Below are positions 23,266-33,198 of a DNA stretch of 64,000 nucleotides, one piece after another. The position numbers were made by a program, and so were the translations under genes. The notes under the pieces are model-generated. The model was not told the origin of the DNA. It ran no database searches and saw only the letters and a list, made by a program, of their open reading frames with translations. Origin of the DNA: Corallibacter vietnamensis (GTDB lineage: Bacteria; Bacteroidota; Bacteroidia; Flavobacteriales; Flavobacteriaceae); the NCBI RefSeq assembly GCF_039537875.1, contig NZ_BAABBI010000003.1, positions 1-64,000 of the forward strand. Reading direction: 5' to 3'. The stretch's first letter is position 1. The number at the start of each line of letters is the position of its first letter.

Positions 23266-25613
23266 GATAATTTTTTCCACCATTTCTTCTTATTAGGATT
23301 ATTACCGTAGCCATAGCCGTAGCCAGTACCTTTTTTGTAGTCTACACAATTAAGTAAAATAGCCATATTAGGTAAGCGTTTTTCGCTATACATGCGTTGT
23401 GCTAGTTGTAATTGGTGCTTTTCTATGTAATTAGCTCTAACAACATATACAAACATATCAGCGTGTTTACTAATAAGTAAAGTGTCCGTTACAAGACCTA
23501 CAGCGGCTGTGTCTACAATAATGTAATCATAAGATTTTCTTACCTCTTCAAAAAGCATATCAACACGATTACTCATCAATAATTCTGCAGGGTTTGGTGG
23601 TATTATGCCAGAAGGAATTACATCCAAGTTGTCGTTGTTTTTTAAATGCTGAACAATGTCATTTACATGCAGCTTTGGGTTTCCTATGTAGTTAGTGACA
23701 CCAACGTTATTTTCTATATTTAAATAATTTGTGGCTTTTGGTACACGAATATCAGTTTCTATAAGCAATACTTTTTTACCTGAATACGAAAGAGATAAAG
23801 CAAGATTTATTGATGAGTGAGATTTTCCTTCTTTACTGGTTGTAGATGTAGTAAATATTGTTTTTGCACGTCCTTCAATACTTTGAAGCATAAACTCTAT
23901 ATTGGTTCTTACCATTCTAAAGGCTTCGGCTTTAGGTGTGTAATCTACTTTTTCTATAAGTTGCTTGCGTTTTGATGATTTAGGAATATCACCAAGAAAA
24001 GGAATGCTAGTGTGTTTCTTTATGTCAGATATAGAGTGGACTTTCGAGTCTAATAAATTTCTTAAATAAATAAATCCAATCGGGAAGCTTAAACCAAGAA
24101 CAAGCGCGGCTAATATAATTATTGGTTTTTTAGGAGATACAGGTTTTCCTGAAGCATACGCATGATCTACAATTTTTGCATTTGGAGATGATACTCCAAG
24201 AGAGACAGCAGATTCTTCTCTTTTTTGTAATAAATATAAGTAAAGTGACTCTTTTATGTCTTGTTGCCTTTTTATGTCTTTAAATTGTTTTTGCTTTTTT
24301 GGAACCGAATATATTTGGGAATTAATACGATTGTTTTCTTCAAGTAAGCTATTGTAAGTTATTTCATTTGAGGATTTTACGCTGTTTAAACTTTGGTTTA
24401 AATTGTCTTTCAATTCTTTGATTTGATTTGAAAGATTGACAACAGTTGGGTTTTTCTCGCTAGAATGTTTTAGTATTCTATTGCGCTCTGCAACTAGCTG
24501 ATTGTGTCGTTGAGTTACTTGAGAAATACCATTATCTGCAATACCAATATTGGTAGGTAAAAAATCATTACTTTCTTTGTTTTCTTGAAGATGACTTTGC
24601 ATGTAATCAACAAGTTGAATTTGGTTTGCTGCGGCAACAATTCTAGCTTCGTTTTCTTTCTCACTTTGTAGATATAAACTAGATTGAGTTTCAAGATCAG
24701 TAAGTTTATTTTGTTGCTGAATGGTTTCTGCTGTAAGGTCTACCTTTCCTAATTCTTCAGATACTAATTGAAGTCTATTGTTTATAAAGTCAGAAGTTGC
24801 TTTTACAACCATTTGCTTGTCATTAACAACATCATTATTGTACTTCTCTATTAGTTTATCTAAAAATAATTGTGCTTTTCTGCGTACTTCATCTGTAATG
24901 GTAAGTTTTATTATACTAGAAGTTTCTTTGGTTGATATTTGTAGTTTTGATTTGTAAAAACTTGCAATTTTATTTATTGGCGATATTTTAATTCGAATGT
25001 TTGAGCCAATTTTAGTAGCATATTGTCCAATAACAGGTGTTATAATAATGTCTCCAAAACCAGTTTCTACGCTTTCGCCAAAATCATATAGAATGCCTTC
25101 GTCTTCAACTTTTTTATTGCTTTTTATTGAAAATTTACTTTCTTCGGTTATGCCTTTAAAATAAAAGTCTTTAGCGGAATTTATTTGTATGTTAAATGTG
25201 GTGTCTATACTGTGAAGTATAGAGTCTGTTGTGCTGAAATTAATGTTTAAAGGTGGGTTTTCATAAACCTCATGTGCTTGAATTCTTCCTTCAACAAAAA
25301 ATTGAATATTAAACTTTAATTCCTTTACAACCTCGGTTATTAAAGCTCTAGATTTTATAACTTCAACTTCATCAAGTACGTTGTTTTGATCTGTTTTGAA
25401 TAGGCCATAATTTTGTAAGTTTGAAATTTCAGGGAGCTTTGTGGTTGCTTTGTTGTCCTTGATTTTTATGGTTGCATTTGCAGCATATTGATAATTGGTA
25501 TATCTCAAATACAAAAAAGCTAAAATAAGCGCAGAAATGGCGCAAAATACAATGAGTTTCCATTGTCTAAAATATGGTTCTATAAGATCTTTAAATTGAT
25601 CGTTTTGTTTCAT
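23262..25613 (-). CDS. Wzc-type polysaccharide tyrosine autokinase
   Basis: A 783-residue inner-membrane co-polymerase with kinase domain. Residues about 20-40 and 500-520 are the two membrane helices; between them lies the Wzz periplasmic domain with long coiled coils (about 260-450) and the YLYLLQKREE segment. The cytoplasmic BY-kinase has Walker A TSTTSKEGKSHSS (near 590), A-prime VLLIETDIRVP and Walker B DYIIVDTAAV. In A-prime the first canonical Asp is Glu. The C-terminal tail GYGYGYGNNPNKKKW is the autophosphorylation cluster, short for the family. It controls polymer length and export with the Wza-like gene 8 bases upstream. Confidence 0.92.
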   Translation of the reverse strand: MKQNDQFKDLIEPYFRQWKLIVFCAISALILAFLYLRYTNYQYAANATIKIKDNKATTKLPEISNLQNYGLFKTDQNNVLDEVEVIKSRALITEVVKELKFNIQFFVEGRIQAHEVYENPPLNINFSTTDSILHSIDTTFNIQINSAKDFYFKGITEESKFSIKSNKKVEDEGILYDFGESVETGFGDIIITPVIGQYATKIGSNIRIKISPINKIASFYKSKLQISTKETSSIIKLTITDEVRRKAQLFLDKLIEKYNNDVVNDKQMVVKATSDFINNRLQLVSEELGKVDLTAETIQQQNKLTDLETQSSLYLQSEKENEARIVAAANQIQLVDYMQSHLQENKESNDFLPTNIGIADNGISQVTQRHNQLVAERNRILKHSSEKNPTVVNLSNQIKELKDNLNQSLNSVKSSNEITYNSLLEENNRINSQIYSVPKKQKQFKDIKRQQDIKESLYLYLLQKREESAVSLGVSSPNAKIVDHAYASGKPVSPKKPIIILAALVLGLSFPIGFIYLRNLLDSKVHSISDIKKHTSIPFLGDIPKSSKRKQLIEKVDYTPKAEAFRMVRTNIEFMLQSIEGRAKTIFTTSTTSKEGKSHSSINLALSLSYSGKKVLLIETDIRVPKATNYLNIENNVGVTNYIGNPKLHVNDIVQHLKNNDNLDVIPSGIIPPNPAELLMSNRVDMLFEEVRKSYDYIIVDTAAVGLVTDTLLISKHADMFVYVVRANYIEKHQLQLAQRMYSEKRLPNMAILLNCVDYKKGTGYGYGYGNNPNKKKWWKKLS

Positions 25614-25621
25614 GTTTACCG

Positions 25622-26407
25622 TTATTTGGCTATAAAAATGGCAATAATTGTAGCTAGTGTTCCTACGGCTGATATAATAACGCCGTTGTTTTGGTTGTAT
25701 GACGCAGAGCGTACTCTTGATTTGTTAGGCTCTACATAAATAACATCATCTTGTTGTAAGTAGTAATTAGGAGAGTTTACAACGTTGATAGAGGTTAAGT
25801 CAAATTTTGTAAAGCGCTTTTTTCCGTCTTGTTCTCTAATTAAAAAAACATTATTGCGTTTACCATAAATTGTTAAATCGCCAGCCATTCCTAGTGCTTG
25901 TGTAAGTGATATTTTTTCGTCTTCAACAGTAAATGTGCCTGGATTTTCTACTTCGCCAAGTACGGTTATGGTAAAGTTTATAAGGCGTATGTTTACAATA
26001 GGGTCTTTTATATAATCTTTAAGCTTGTTTTTTAAGTAGTCTGTGGCTTGAGTTCTTGTTAGTCCAGCTATTTTTAATGTACCTAAAACAGGGTATTCAA
26101 TGTTTCCATTGGCATCAATTAGGTATGTTGGCATTTTTAAATCACCATTTACAGCAACTGATGAAGTGCTATAAGAAATAGCGGGTAAATTAAAAGGGGC
26201 AACCGCATCTTTATCACCGCCAACACTTATAAAAATTAAATCATTTGGTTTGTATATAAGTTCAGAATTTACTGTGATTTCATTATTTTCTGAAATAGGT
26301 TCATCTTGAAAATAAACAATTTCTTTGCTAGTAGCACAAGACGTTAAAATGACTGCAATTACAATTACAGAAGCTTTTATAAGTCGTTTAGGTGAAAATA
26401 TGTTCAT
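25622..26407 (-). CDS. Wza-like polysaccharide export lipoprotein
   Basis: A 261-residue outer-membrane polysaccharide export protein. The signal ends at Cys24 in ILTSCATSKEIVYFQ. A Poly_export domain (about 50-150, YKPNDLIFISVGG, YPVLGTLKIAGLT) and one SLBB domain (about 155-230, ITVLGEVENPGTFTV) follow. The final 20 residues are hydrophobic (GVIISAVGTLATIIAIFIA), as in other Bacteroidota homologues, instead of the amphipathic barrel helix of Escherichia coli Wza. It forms the export channel for the polymer and works with the Wzc-type kinase encoded directly downstream. Confidence 0.92.
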   Translation of the reverse strand: MNIFSPKRLIKASVIVIAVILTSCATSKEIVYFQDEPISENNEITVNSELIYKPNDLIFISVGGDKDAVAPFNLPAISYSTSSVAVNGDLKMPTYLIDANGNIEYPVLGTLKIAGLTRTQATDYLKNKLKDYIKDPIVNIRLINFTITVLGEVENPGTFTVEDEKISLTQALGMAGDLTIYGKRNNVFLIREQDGKKRFTKFDLTSINVVNSPNYYLQQDDVIYVEPNKSRVRSASYNQNNGVIISAVGTLATIIAIFIAK

Positions 26408-26417
26408 TGTATTATTG

Positions 26418-28325
26418 TTAGTTATGATTTAATACTTCGTAGGTTGAATTGTTTGGGCTGTATTCCTTTACGATGTCTTTAATTTTAGATACAATTGCGA
26501 TGTTTTGAGTATTTGAGTTAAGTAAACATAGTTCTTTTATTTTACTTTGTACCTCTGAAGTGTTATCTATTAGCTTGCATTTTGCAATCATAATTTTATC
26601 ATTATAAGTTGGTTTGGTGTTTTCACCATCAACTAATAATTCCTCATATATTTTTTCTCCAGGTCTCAAGCCTACAATTTTAATATCAATATCTTCTGGA
26701 AACTTCAAGCCTGATAAGGCAATCATGTTTAAAGCTAGATCATAGATTTTTACAGGTTCTCCCATGTCAAAAACAAAAATTTCATGGCCAAGTCCCATGG
26801 CGGCAGCTTCAAGTACAAGTAAGCTTGCTTCTGGTATGGTCATAAAATATCTAATAATATCTTTATGGGTTACTGTGAGTGGTCCGCCAGATTCTATTTG
26901 TTTTTTGAATAACGGAATAACAGAGCCATTAGAACCTAGTACGTTACCAAAACGAGTTATTATAAATTTAGTTTTTAAGTTTTTTATATTTCTTTGACAC
27001 CCAATAAGTATTTCGGCTATTCTTTTTGTTGCACCCATAACATTTGTTGGGTTAACAGCTTTATCTGTTGATATCAAAATAAACTTATTTACACCATATT
27101 TTATAGATAAATTTACCATGTTATATGTGCCTCTTACATTAACACTTACAGCTTCATAAGGGTTTTGCTCCATTAAAGGCACGTGTTTATAAGCTGCTGC
27201 GTGAAATATGATGTCGGGTTTATAAGTGTCAAAAATGTTTTCGCATCTTATATGGTTTCTAACATCAGCTATTATAGGAGTGATTTTTGCTTCTTTATTG
27301 TTTTGAGATAATTCCTGCTGTAGATCGTAAAGAGCAGATTCAGCATTATCTATCAATATTAGTTTTTTGTAGTTGAAATTGGTTAGCTTTCTTACTAATT
27401 CGCTACCAATAGATCCTGCTGCGCCAGTAACAAGAATTACTTTATCGTTATATTCGTCAAAAAGCACAGGGTTGTCAATGTTTATAGGCTCTCTACCAAG
27501 CAAATCTTCAATTCTAACGTCTTTTATTTGTCCAATACTTAAGTCGCCATCAATCCAGTTTTGAACTGCTGGAACAATTTTCACTTTAAGGTTTAAAGCA
27601 AAAAACTCACTGGTAATTTGTAGCAGCCTGTTTGAGTCTATGTTTTGTATGGCGATTATAATCTCATCAATGCCGTGTTTGTCTATGAACTCCTTTGTAA
27701 TATTTTTAGGGCTGTAAACATTTAGAAGGTTTATTTTTTTTCCAATTTTTCGCTCGTTATCATCAATAAAACCAAATACTTCGATGTTGTTTTTGGCGTC
27801 ATTGTTTAGCGCATCATATGTAATAGTTCCTGAATCTCCTGCGCCATAGATTAATACGTTGCTTTTTATTTTAACATCAGAAACAATGCTTCTGTACACA
27901 GATTTAATAAAAAATTTAGCGCCTATTAGAAAAAAGAAGTTTAATAGTAAGTGTATGTATATAATAGAACCAGGAATATCAAAAACATTATTGAAATTAT
28001 ATTTTCTACTTAAAAATGTGGTAATTATAAGTATGGTAGCTAGTATGTTTACTCCAATAATGAGGTTGACAACATCTTTAAAGCCAGTAAAACGAACAAC
28101 ACCTTTATGCGAACTAACAGAAAGAAAGCTTATTACAGCACCTGCCAAAACAAAAGGGATTTGTTTGACAAGCATTGAGAAATCAAAATCTATTTGAAAA
28201 TTGAAGCGAATTAAATAAGCTAAAAAGAATGTGAATGCTACAATGCATAAATCAAAAATTAAGACAAGCCATTTAGATGCATATCTGTGGGAAAACCTTC
28301 TTAATATGTCATAAAGTTTATCCAA
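26418..28325 (-). CDS. Membrane-bound nucleotide-sugar 4,6-dehydratase (PglF/WbpM/CapD-like)
   Basis: A 635-residue protein with four N-terminal membrane helices (about residues 18-115), a first Rossmann domain (YGAGDSGTITYDAL, near 155) and a catalytic SDR domain from about 285 (VTGAAGSIGSELVRKL). Family residues around the active site, ISTDKAVNPTNVMGATKR, and ITRFGNVLGSNGSVIPLF are intact. PglF, WbpM and FlaA1 relatives convert UDP-GlcNAc to UDP-4-keto-6-deoxy-GlcNAc. The adjacent aminotransferase (8-base overlap) would act on that product, matching the PglF-PglE pair. Epimerising (CapD-type) activity cannot be excluded. Confidence 0.9.
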   Translation of the reverse strand: MDKLYDILRRFSHRYASKWLVLIFDLCIVAFTFFLAYLIRFNFQIDFDFSMLVKQIPFVLAGAVISFLSVSSHKGVVRFTGFKDVVNLIIGVNILATILIITTFLSRKYNFNNVFDIPGSIIYIHLLLNFFFLIGAKFFIKSVYRSIVSDVKIKSNVLIYGAGDSGTITYDALNNDAKNNIEVFGFIDDNERKIGKKINLLNVYSPKNITKEFIDKHGIDEIIIAIQNIDSNRLLQITSEFFALNLKVKIVPAVQNWIDGDLSIGQIKDVRIEDLLGREPINIDNPVLFDEYNDKVILVTGAAGSIGSELVRKLTNFNYKKLILIDNAESALYDLQQELSQNNKEAKITPIIADVRNHIRCENIFDTYKPDIIFHAAAYKHVPLMEQNPYEAVSVNVRGTYNMVNLSIKYGVNKFILISTDKAVNPTNVMGATKRIAEILIGCQRNIKNLKTKFIITRFGNVLGSNGSVIPLFKKQIESGGPLTVTHKDIIRYFMTIPEASLLVLEAAAMGLGHEIFVFDMGEPVKIYDLALNMIALSGLKFPEDIDIKIVGLRPGEKIYEELLVDGENTKPTYNDKIMIAKCKLIDNTSEVQSKIKELCLLNSNTQNIAIVSKIKDIVKEYSPNNSTYEVLNHN

Positions 28326-29460
28326 AATAATCTGCTATTATTTTTATAACTCTGTTGAGTTCGTTTTTAGTTAAATTTGATCCGCTAGGTAGGCAAAGTC
28401 CTTTATTATATAAATCTTCAGAAACACCGTTTAGGTATTTAGGGTGCGATTTAAAAACAGGTTGTAGATGCATGGGTTTCCATGATGGTCTGGCTTCTAT
28501 ATTGTCTTGATTTAGAAGCGACATAATATCATTTCTTATATTTGATGTTTTAAACACAATACAGGTTAACCATCTGTTTGAAAAAAAACCTTCAGGCTCT
28601 TGTAAAAAAGTAATCTCTTTTATGTCGCCTAAATGCTTTTGGTAGTATTCGTAGTTGTATCGTCTTGCTTTAATGCGCTCATCTATAACTTTCATTTGGC
28701 CACGACCAATACCAGCTATAATGTTTGACATTCTATAATTATGTCCTATAGCTGTGTGAGAATATTCAATGCCATCGTCTTTTGCTTGGGTAGCAAGATA
28801 AATAGCTTTGTCTTTAGTGGTTTTGTTTTTAGTGATTAAAGCGCCACCACCAGAAGTTGTTATTATTTTATTACCGTTAAAGGAGATAATACTTAAGTCA
28901 CCAAAAGTTCCGCATTTTTTATTAAAGTAGGAGCTACCTAATGCTTCTGCGCTATCTTCTACAACAGGAATATTATACTTTATTGATATGTTTTGTATGT
29001 TTTCAACTTTGTATGGCATGCCATATAAATTAATCGCAACAATTGCTTTTGGTTTTTTCCCATTTTTAATACAATCATTTATAGCTTTTTCAAGCATTTC
29101 AGGACACATGTTCCAGGTGTCTTTTTCGCTATCTATAAAAATGGGTGTAGCGCCTAAATATATTACAGGGTTTACAGATGCTACAAATGTTTTTGTTTGA
29201 CAAAGAACAATATCTCCCTGATTTATGTTTAATAGTTTTAATGCTAAATGAATTGCTGCTGTTCCGGAGCTTAATGCGGCTGCGTGAACATTTTCATTGA
29301 GGTAATTTTCTATGTCTTTCTCAAATCCGTTTACATTAGGACCTAATGGTGCAATCCAATTAGTATCAAAGGCTTCATTAATGAATTCTTGTTCATGGCC
29401 ACTCATGTGTGGTGCTGATAACCATATTTTTGAATTCAATTTTGAGGCTTTTTTTGTCAT
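28318..29460 (-). CDS. DegT/DnrJ/EryC1 aminotransferase (PglE/LegC-like)
   Basis: A 380-residue PLP aminotransferase of the sugar-nucleotide type. Features include WLSAPHMSGHEQEFI, PLGPNVNGFEKDI, LSSGTAAIHLAL, VVEDSAEALGSSY and the PLP lysine in SFNGNKIITTSGGG. Close relatives (PglE) add an amino group at C4 of UDP-4-keto-6-deoxy-GlcNAc in bacillosamine synthesis. It starts the left-hand operon block and overlaps the dehydratase gene, its likely substrate source. An in-frame ATG at 29493 would add 11 residues; the shorter start fits the family better. No PglD-type acetyltransferase lies next to it. Confidence 0.88.
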   Translation of the reverse strand: MTKKASKLNSKIWLSAPHMSGHEQEFINEAFDTNWIAPLGPNVNGFEKDIENYLNENVHAAALSSGTAAIHLALKLLNINQGDIVLCQTKTFVASVNPVIYLGATPIFIDSEKDTWNMCPEMLEKAINDCIKNGKKPKAIVAINLYGMPYKVENIQNISIKYNIPVVEDSAEALGSSYFNKKCGTFGDLSIISFNGNKIITTSGGGALITKNKTTKDKAIYLATQAKDDGIEYSHTAIGHNYRMSNIIAGIGRGQMKVIDERIKARRYNYEYYQKHLGDIKEITFLQEPEGFFSNRWLTCIVFKTSNIRNDIMSLLNQDNIEARPSWKPMHLQPVFKSHPKYLNGVSEDLYNKGLCLPSGSNLTKNELNRVIKIIADYFG

Positions 29461-29739
29461 AGTAAATATCTCTGTTTTAATAACATTGGTCAAATAAAAA
29501 CGATAAAAAACTCTTTTCTACGTTTTGCGATTTTATATAAAATAAAGGTAATGGTTTCATCTTAATTTTTATGCATTTTATCGTGTTGCTTTCTTGTAAA
29601 CATTTGGTTTGTTTTTGTGAAAACAGTAAAATTATGCAGTTTATATTCTATTTTATTTAATACGTCTAAAATATGATGTGTTCTTGCTTTAAAATTTTAT
29701 AAAATGCTAATTTAGAGGCGCTGAATATAATTTTAAATA

Positions 29740-30996
29740 ATGGTAAGCAATCCATTTACTTCTGAAACCTTTACCCGTGTTTGGTCTAAACACTTTAATG
29801 ACTCTGAAAAAGGCTTGTCTTTTAGGTTTATTGAAGGTGTTACTTTTATTAAGCACTCCAAACTTCCTTATTATAGAAATGTTGGTGAAAAGCTAACCAA
29901 TGGTATTGCTTTTAAAACATCAAGTGTAAATGCTAATGACTTTAAAGGAAAGGTGTTTTTAGTTCGTGATATTCCGTCGTATTTAAATGTTGATGATGAT
30001 ATTGAAAAACTGCCAGGATTGCAGTTGAAAAAAATATTTCAATACGAAGGGTATATTACTAGAGTTTCAGATTTTGATTCATTAGATGTGTATTTGAAAA
30101 CAATATACAAGTCTAATACACGATCAAAATTACGAAGAAATGTAAATAGGTTAGAAGCCTGTTTTGATGTAGAATATATCATGTATTACGGTTGTATTTC
30201 AAAAACAGATTTCGATGTTGTTTTTGATAAATTTTATAAGCTTTTTGAGAAACGTTATACAGATAAAAATGAACCTTGCGGAGAGTTAGAGCCTAAACTT
30301 TGGGGATTTTATTCAGAATTAGTATATGAAATGATAAATAAAAAGCAAGCGTCATTGTTTGTTATTTATTGTGATAAACAACCTGTTGGAATCACGTTTA
30401 GTTACCATTCTCCAGATAAGCTGGTTGAGGCCTTAACGGTTTTTGATATTGACTATTATAGGTATAATATAGGTCATACAACTATTTTAAAAATGTTAGA
30501 ATGGAGCTTTAATAACAATGTTGAGATTTTTGACTATACACAAGGCGATTTTGACTACAAAAAACGATGGAGTAACGATACCTACAAAACACATTATTAT
30601 CTGTTTTATGATTCTAAATCTATTATTAGTCAGATTGTTGCGTTAGGTGTTGTTTCTTATTTTAATTTAAAACGTTATTTGCGAGATAAAAATTTCAATA
30701 GTACTTATCATAAACTAAAGCATAGACTTTTTAAGTCATCTGTAATTAAAGAATCTTTTGTAGAGCCTTTTATTGTTGAGATTATAGTTGAAGGTGATGT
30801 TGAAATTTCTCATTTGAAAGAGATAGATATCTATAGTTCAGGTTTTATGTCGCCGCGTAGAGCTTTGTTTGATTTTTTATATATGAATCCGCAATCTGTA
30901 AAAAATCTAAAAATCTTTAAGTCTAATAAAGATGTTGATACATATTTTGTGTTTGGAGATGCCAATGTTTTAAAAATCAGTAAAGATGTCGCATAA
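29740..30996 (+). CDS. GNAT/FemAB-like acyltransferase, copy 1
   Basis: A 418-residue protein with a BioF2-like GNAT_6/FemAB acyltransferase domain (about residues 95-300): KSNTRSKLRRNVNRLEACFDV, SLFVIYCDKQPVGITFSYH, NIGHTTILKMLEWSFN and DYTQGDFDYKKRWSND are characteristic. Such proteins acylate amino groups of sugars or transfer amino acids. The C-terminal 100 residues are of unknown nature. It shares its N-terminus (NPFTSETFTRVWSKHF) and overall layout with the next gene, which it overlaps by 11 bases, so the two are a tandem duplication. They run against the surrounding minus-strand operon. A role in N-acylating the aminosugar made by the neighbouring genes is inferred. Confidence 0.8.
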   Translation: MVSNPFTSETFTRVWSKHFNDSEKGLSFRFIEGVTFIKHSKLPYYRNVGEKLTNGIAFKTSSVNANDFKGKVFLVRDIPSYLNVDDDIEKLPGLQLKKIFQYEGYITRVSDFDSLDVYLKTIYKSNTRSKLRRNVNRLEACFDVEYIMYYGCISKTDFDVVFDKFYKLFEKRYTDKNEPCGELEPKLWGFYSELVYEMINKKQASLFVIYCDKQPVGITFSYHSPDKLVEALTVFDIDYYRYNIGHTTILKMLEWSFNNNVEIFDYTQGDFDYKKRWSNDTYKTHYYLFYDSKSIISQIVALGVVSYFNLKRYLRDKNFNSTYHKLKHRLFKSSVIKESFVEPFIVEIIVEGDVEISHLKEIDIYSSGFMSPRRALFDFLYMNPQSVKNLKIFKSNKDVDTYFVFGDANVLKISKDVA

Positions 30997-32215
30997 TCCG
31001 TTTACTTCAAAAATATACCAAGACAATTGGTTGAAGCATTTTGTAGGTGGAAAAACATCTAAATCTTTTTCTTTCATAAAGGGGTTAAGTTTTTATAAGC
31101 ACGCCTATTTACCTTATTATATAAATGTAGGTAAGAATTCTACTAATGGTATTACGTATCAAATAGACGCTGGTTTTGAAGACTATAAAGGCAAAACATT
31201 TCTTATATATGATGTTCCTGAATATTGTATGCCTGATAATTCTATCAATTTAAAAAAGCTAAAAAACTATAAAGTTAGACAGTACAAAGGTTTTTTAGCA
31301 GATTTAAAAGGATATGATAATTTAGAAAGTTATATGCTTGATGCATTTAGCTCAAAAAGTAGAAACAAGCACAGAAGCTCTATAAAAAAACTGGAAGCTT
31401 GTTTTGATGTTTCATACCATATTTATGATAAAACAATATCAAAAAAAGATTATGATCAAGTAATACAGGGGTTTAGGGATTTAGTTTTAAAACGTTATGA
31501 TTCGCTACAGTTAGATACAAACTTGGTAGGAGAGTGGTCATTTTATGAAGAAGTTATTTATCCGATGCTAAAAAATGGGCAGGCATTAATGATAAATGTG
31601 TGTGTAGAAGGAAAGCCGGAAGCTATGTCTTTAGTTTTTGTTGAAGGCTCAAAAATTACAGGTGCAATTAAAGCATTTAATCCTGATTTTTATAAATTTA
31701 ATATTGGTCATATTGAGTTAAGTAAACTAATCGAGTGGTGTTTTGAAAATGGTATAAATACATTAGATTTTTCAAAAGGGGAATATGAATATAAAACAAA
31801 ATGGACAAACTATGAATACCTGTACCATTGTCATGTAGTTTATGATAGTTCAAGTTTTGCTTCAAGTATTACAGCGTTTTTTTTAGCAAAATATTTTCAA
31901 CTTAAACAGTACTTACGCGATAAACGATTTAACTATTTTGTAGTTAAAATGAAGTATAAATTCAAAAATTTAAGAGGTTCATCAGGTGTGCCAATATTTA
32001 AAATTTCTTCGCTGTCAGAAGCTCTTGATTTTGATTCTTTTCAAGTTGTTGATTTAGAAAATGATTCGCAAATAAATCTCAAGCGAATAGTTTATGATAT
32101 GCTATACAGAAAACAGGAGTCTATTAAAAATATCGTTATCTATAAGCAAGTATCTAACTCTAAAATATATTATATAATAGGGCGTAAAAGTCAGTTAAAA
32201 GTAGAAATTATTTAG
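30986..32215 (+). CDS. GNAT/FemAB-like acyltransferase, copy 2
   Basis: A 409-residue paralogue of the preceding protein: NPFTSKIYQDNWLKHF at the N-terminus, SSKSRNKHRSSIKKLEACFDV, NIGHIELSKLIEWCFENG and DFSKGEYEYKTKW in the acyltransferase core. The two copies have diverged well beyond recent duplication, so they probably act on different substrates or positions. Translation is likely coupled to copy 1 through the 11-base overlap. Its TAG stop overlaps the stop of the convergent deacetylase gene (4 bases shared). Transferred group and acceptor unknown. Confidence 0.8.
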   Translation: MSHNPFTSKIYQDNWLKHFVGGKTSKSFSFIKGLSFYKHAYLPYYINVGKNSTNGITYQIDAGFEDYKGKTFLIYDVPEYCMPDNSINLKKLKNYKVRQYKGFLADLKGYDNLESYMLDAFSSKSRNKHRSSIKKLEACFDVSYHIYDKTISKKDYDQVIQGFRDLVLKRYDSLQLDTNLVGEWSFYEEVIYPMLKNGQALMINVCVEGKPEAMSLVFVEGSKITGAIKAFNPDFYKFNIGHIELSKLIEWCFENGINTLDFSKGEYEYKTKWTNYEYLYHCHVVYDSSSFASSITAFFLAKYFQLKQYLRDKRFNYFVVKMKYKFKNLRGSSGVPIFKISSLSEALDFDSFQVVDLENDSQINLKRIVYDMLYRKQESIKNIVIYKQVSNSKIYYIIGRKSQLKVEII

Positions 32216-33198
32216 CTGGTAATTAAATTAGCTAAATTAGACATTGTTATACTTTGATAATTGTGCGTGCTGTTTAGTTTTTTATAGTGTATAAAAATAT
32301 CTTCTAAAAGCTTAAAATTCTCTTCTGTATTTTCTCCAAAGTTATGTGGGTGCCACCAAATATGATATAGTTCATTGTTTTTAGCAGCTTTAGAAAGTCC
32401 CTTTTTTATCCTGTTTACTCTTATTTTTTCAAGAAATTTTAAACTTTTGCTGTATGGTCTTAAAAATTTACTTGATGGTATATTTACCATTCCAAGGCTG
32501 TCTTTTAGGTTTTCAATGTTATAAGTGTTGTACCCTGAAATATTTAAGTAGGCGTCCATAAGCCTAAACGCTTTGTAGAATGGTTTTTCTAACTGGTTGG
32601 TGTCATAAGTGTTAAACATCCAATGATTTTCTGTGCCTCTATAGCATGTAATACCATGCTTTTTACATATTTTTAAGTAGTTTTTATTGATCTGGTTTCT
32701 AGGAAAAACAATACTTTTTATAGGGATGCTTTTTTTGTTAGCAATACGTATTGTTGCTAATAAATCTTCTTCAAAATCTTGAACTGTTTGTCCAGCTTCG
32801 TTGCAATAATAGTGGCTAAATGTGTGAGATCCTATTTCGTGTTGTGGATTGTTTTTAATTGTTTCAATTAATGTTGATGCGTAATGATAAGGATCTGTTT
32901 TTTCACAATCACCTATATTTTTTATGTATTCGTAAGGATTGAATTTTGAGTTTTTGTAATTTGGTGTTATATCAGGGCAGGACTTTAGTAGTTCTTCTTT
33001 TGTTTCGTTAAATAAAAAACCAACAGTGGCAAAAGTTAAAGCAATATTGTAGTTGTTAGCTAGCTCTATAAGTCTAGGAACTACAGCTCTAACGTTATCT
33101 ATATTAGAACGGTAGTTGTTTAGTTCACGGACGTCAAAAACACCCCAAAACAACTCAAAATCAAGCGATATGACTAAATATCCATTTTTTTTCTGCAT
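32212..33198 (-). CDS. Polysaccharide deacetylase family protein
   Basis: A 328-residue NodB-fold (CE4-like) protein. The catalytic/metal Asp is probably Asp13 in VISLDFELFWG, and His125 and His129 in EIGSHTFSHYYC form the H-x3-H metal site. The DFE variant of motif 1 is common in deacetylases found in polysaccharide loci. No signal peptide is seen, so it acts in the cytoplasm, before export, on a lipid-linked or nucleotide sugar. It overlaps the priming sugar transferase by one base, consistent with removing an acetyl group from an early intermediate; the exact substrate is unknown. Confidence 0.85.
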   Translation of the reverse strand: MQKKNGYLVISLDFELFWGVFDVRELNNYRSNIDNVRAVVPRLIELANNYNIALTFATVGFLFNETKEELLKSCPDITPNYKNSKFNPYEYIKNIGDCEKTDPYHYASTLIETIKNNPQHEIGSHTFSHYYCNEAGQTVQDFEEDLLATIRIANKKSIPIKSIVFPRNQINKNYLKICKKHGITCYRGTENHWMFNTYDTNQLEKPFYKAFRLMDAYLNISGYNTYNIENLKDSLGMVNIPSSKFLRPYSKSLKFLEKIRVNRIKKGLSKAAKNNELYHIWWHPHNFGENTEENFKLLEDIFIHYKKLNSTHNYQSITMSNLANLITS

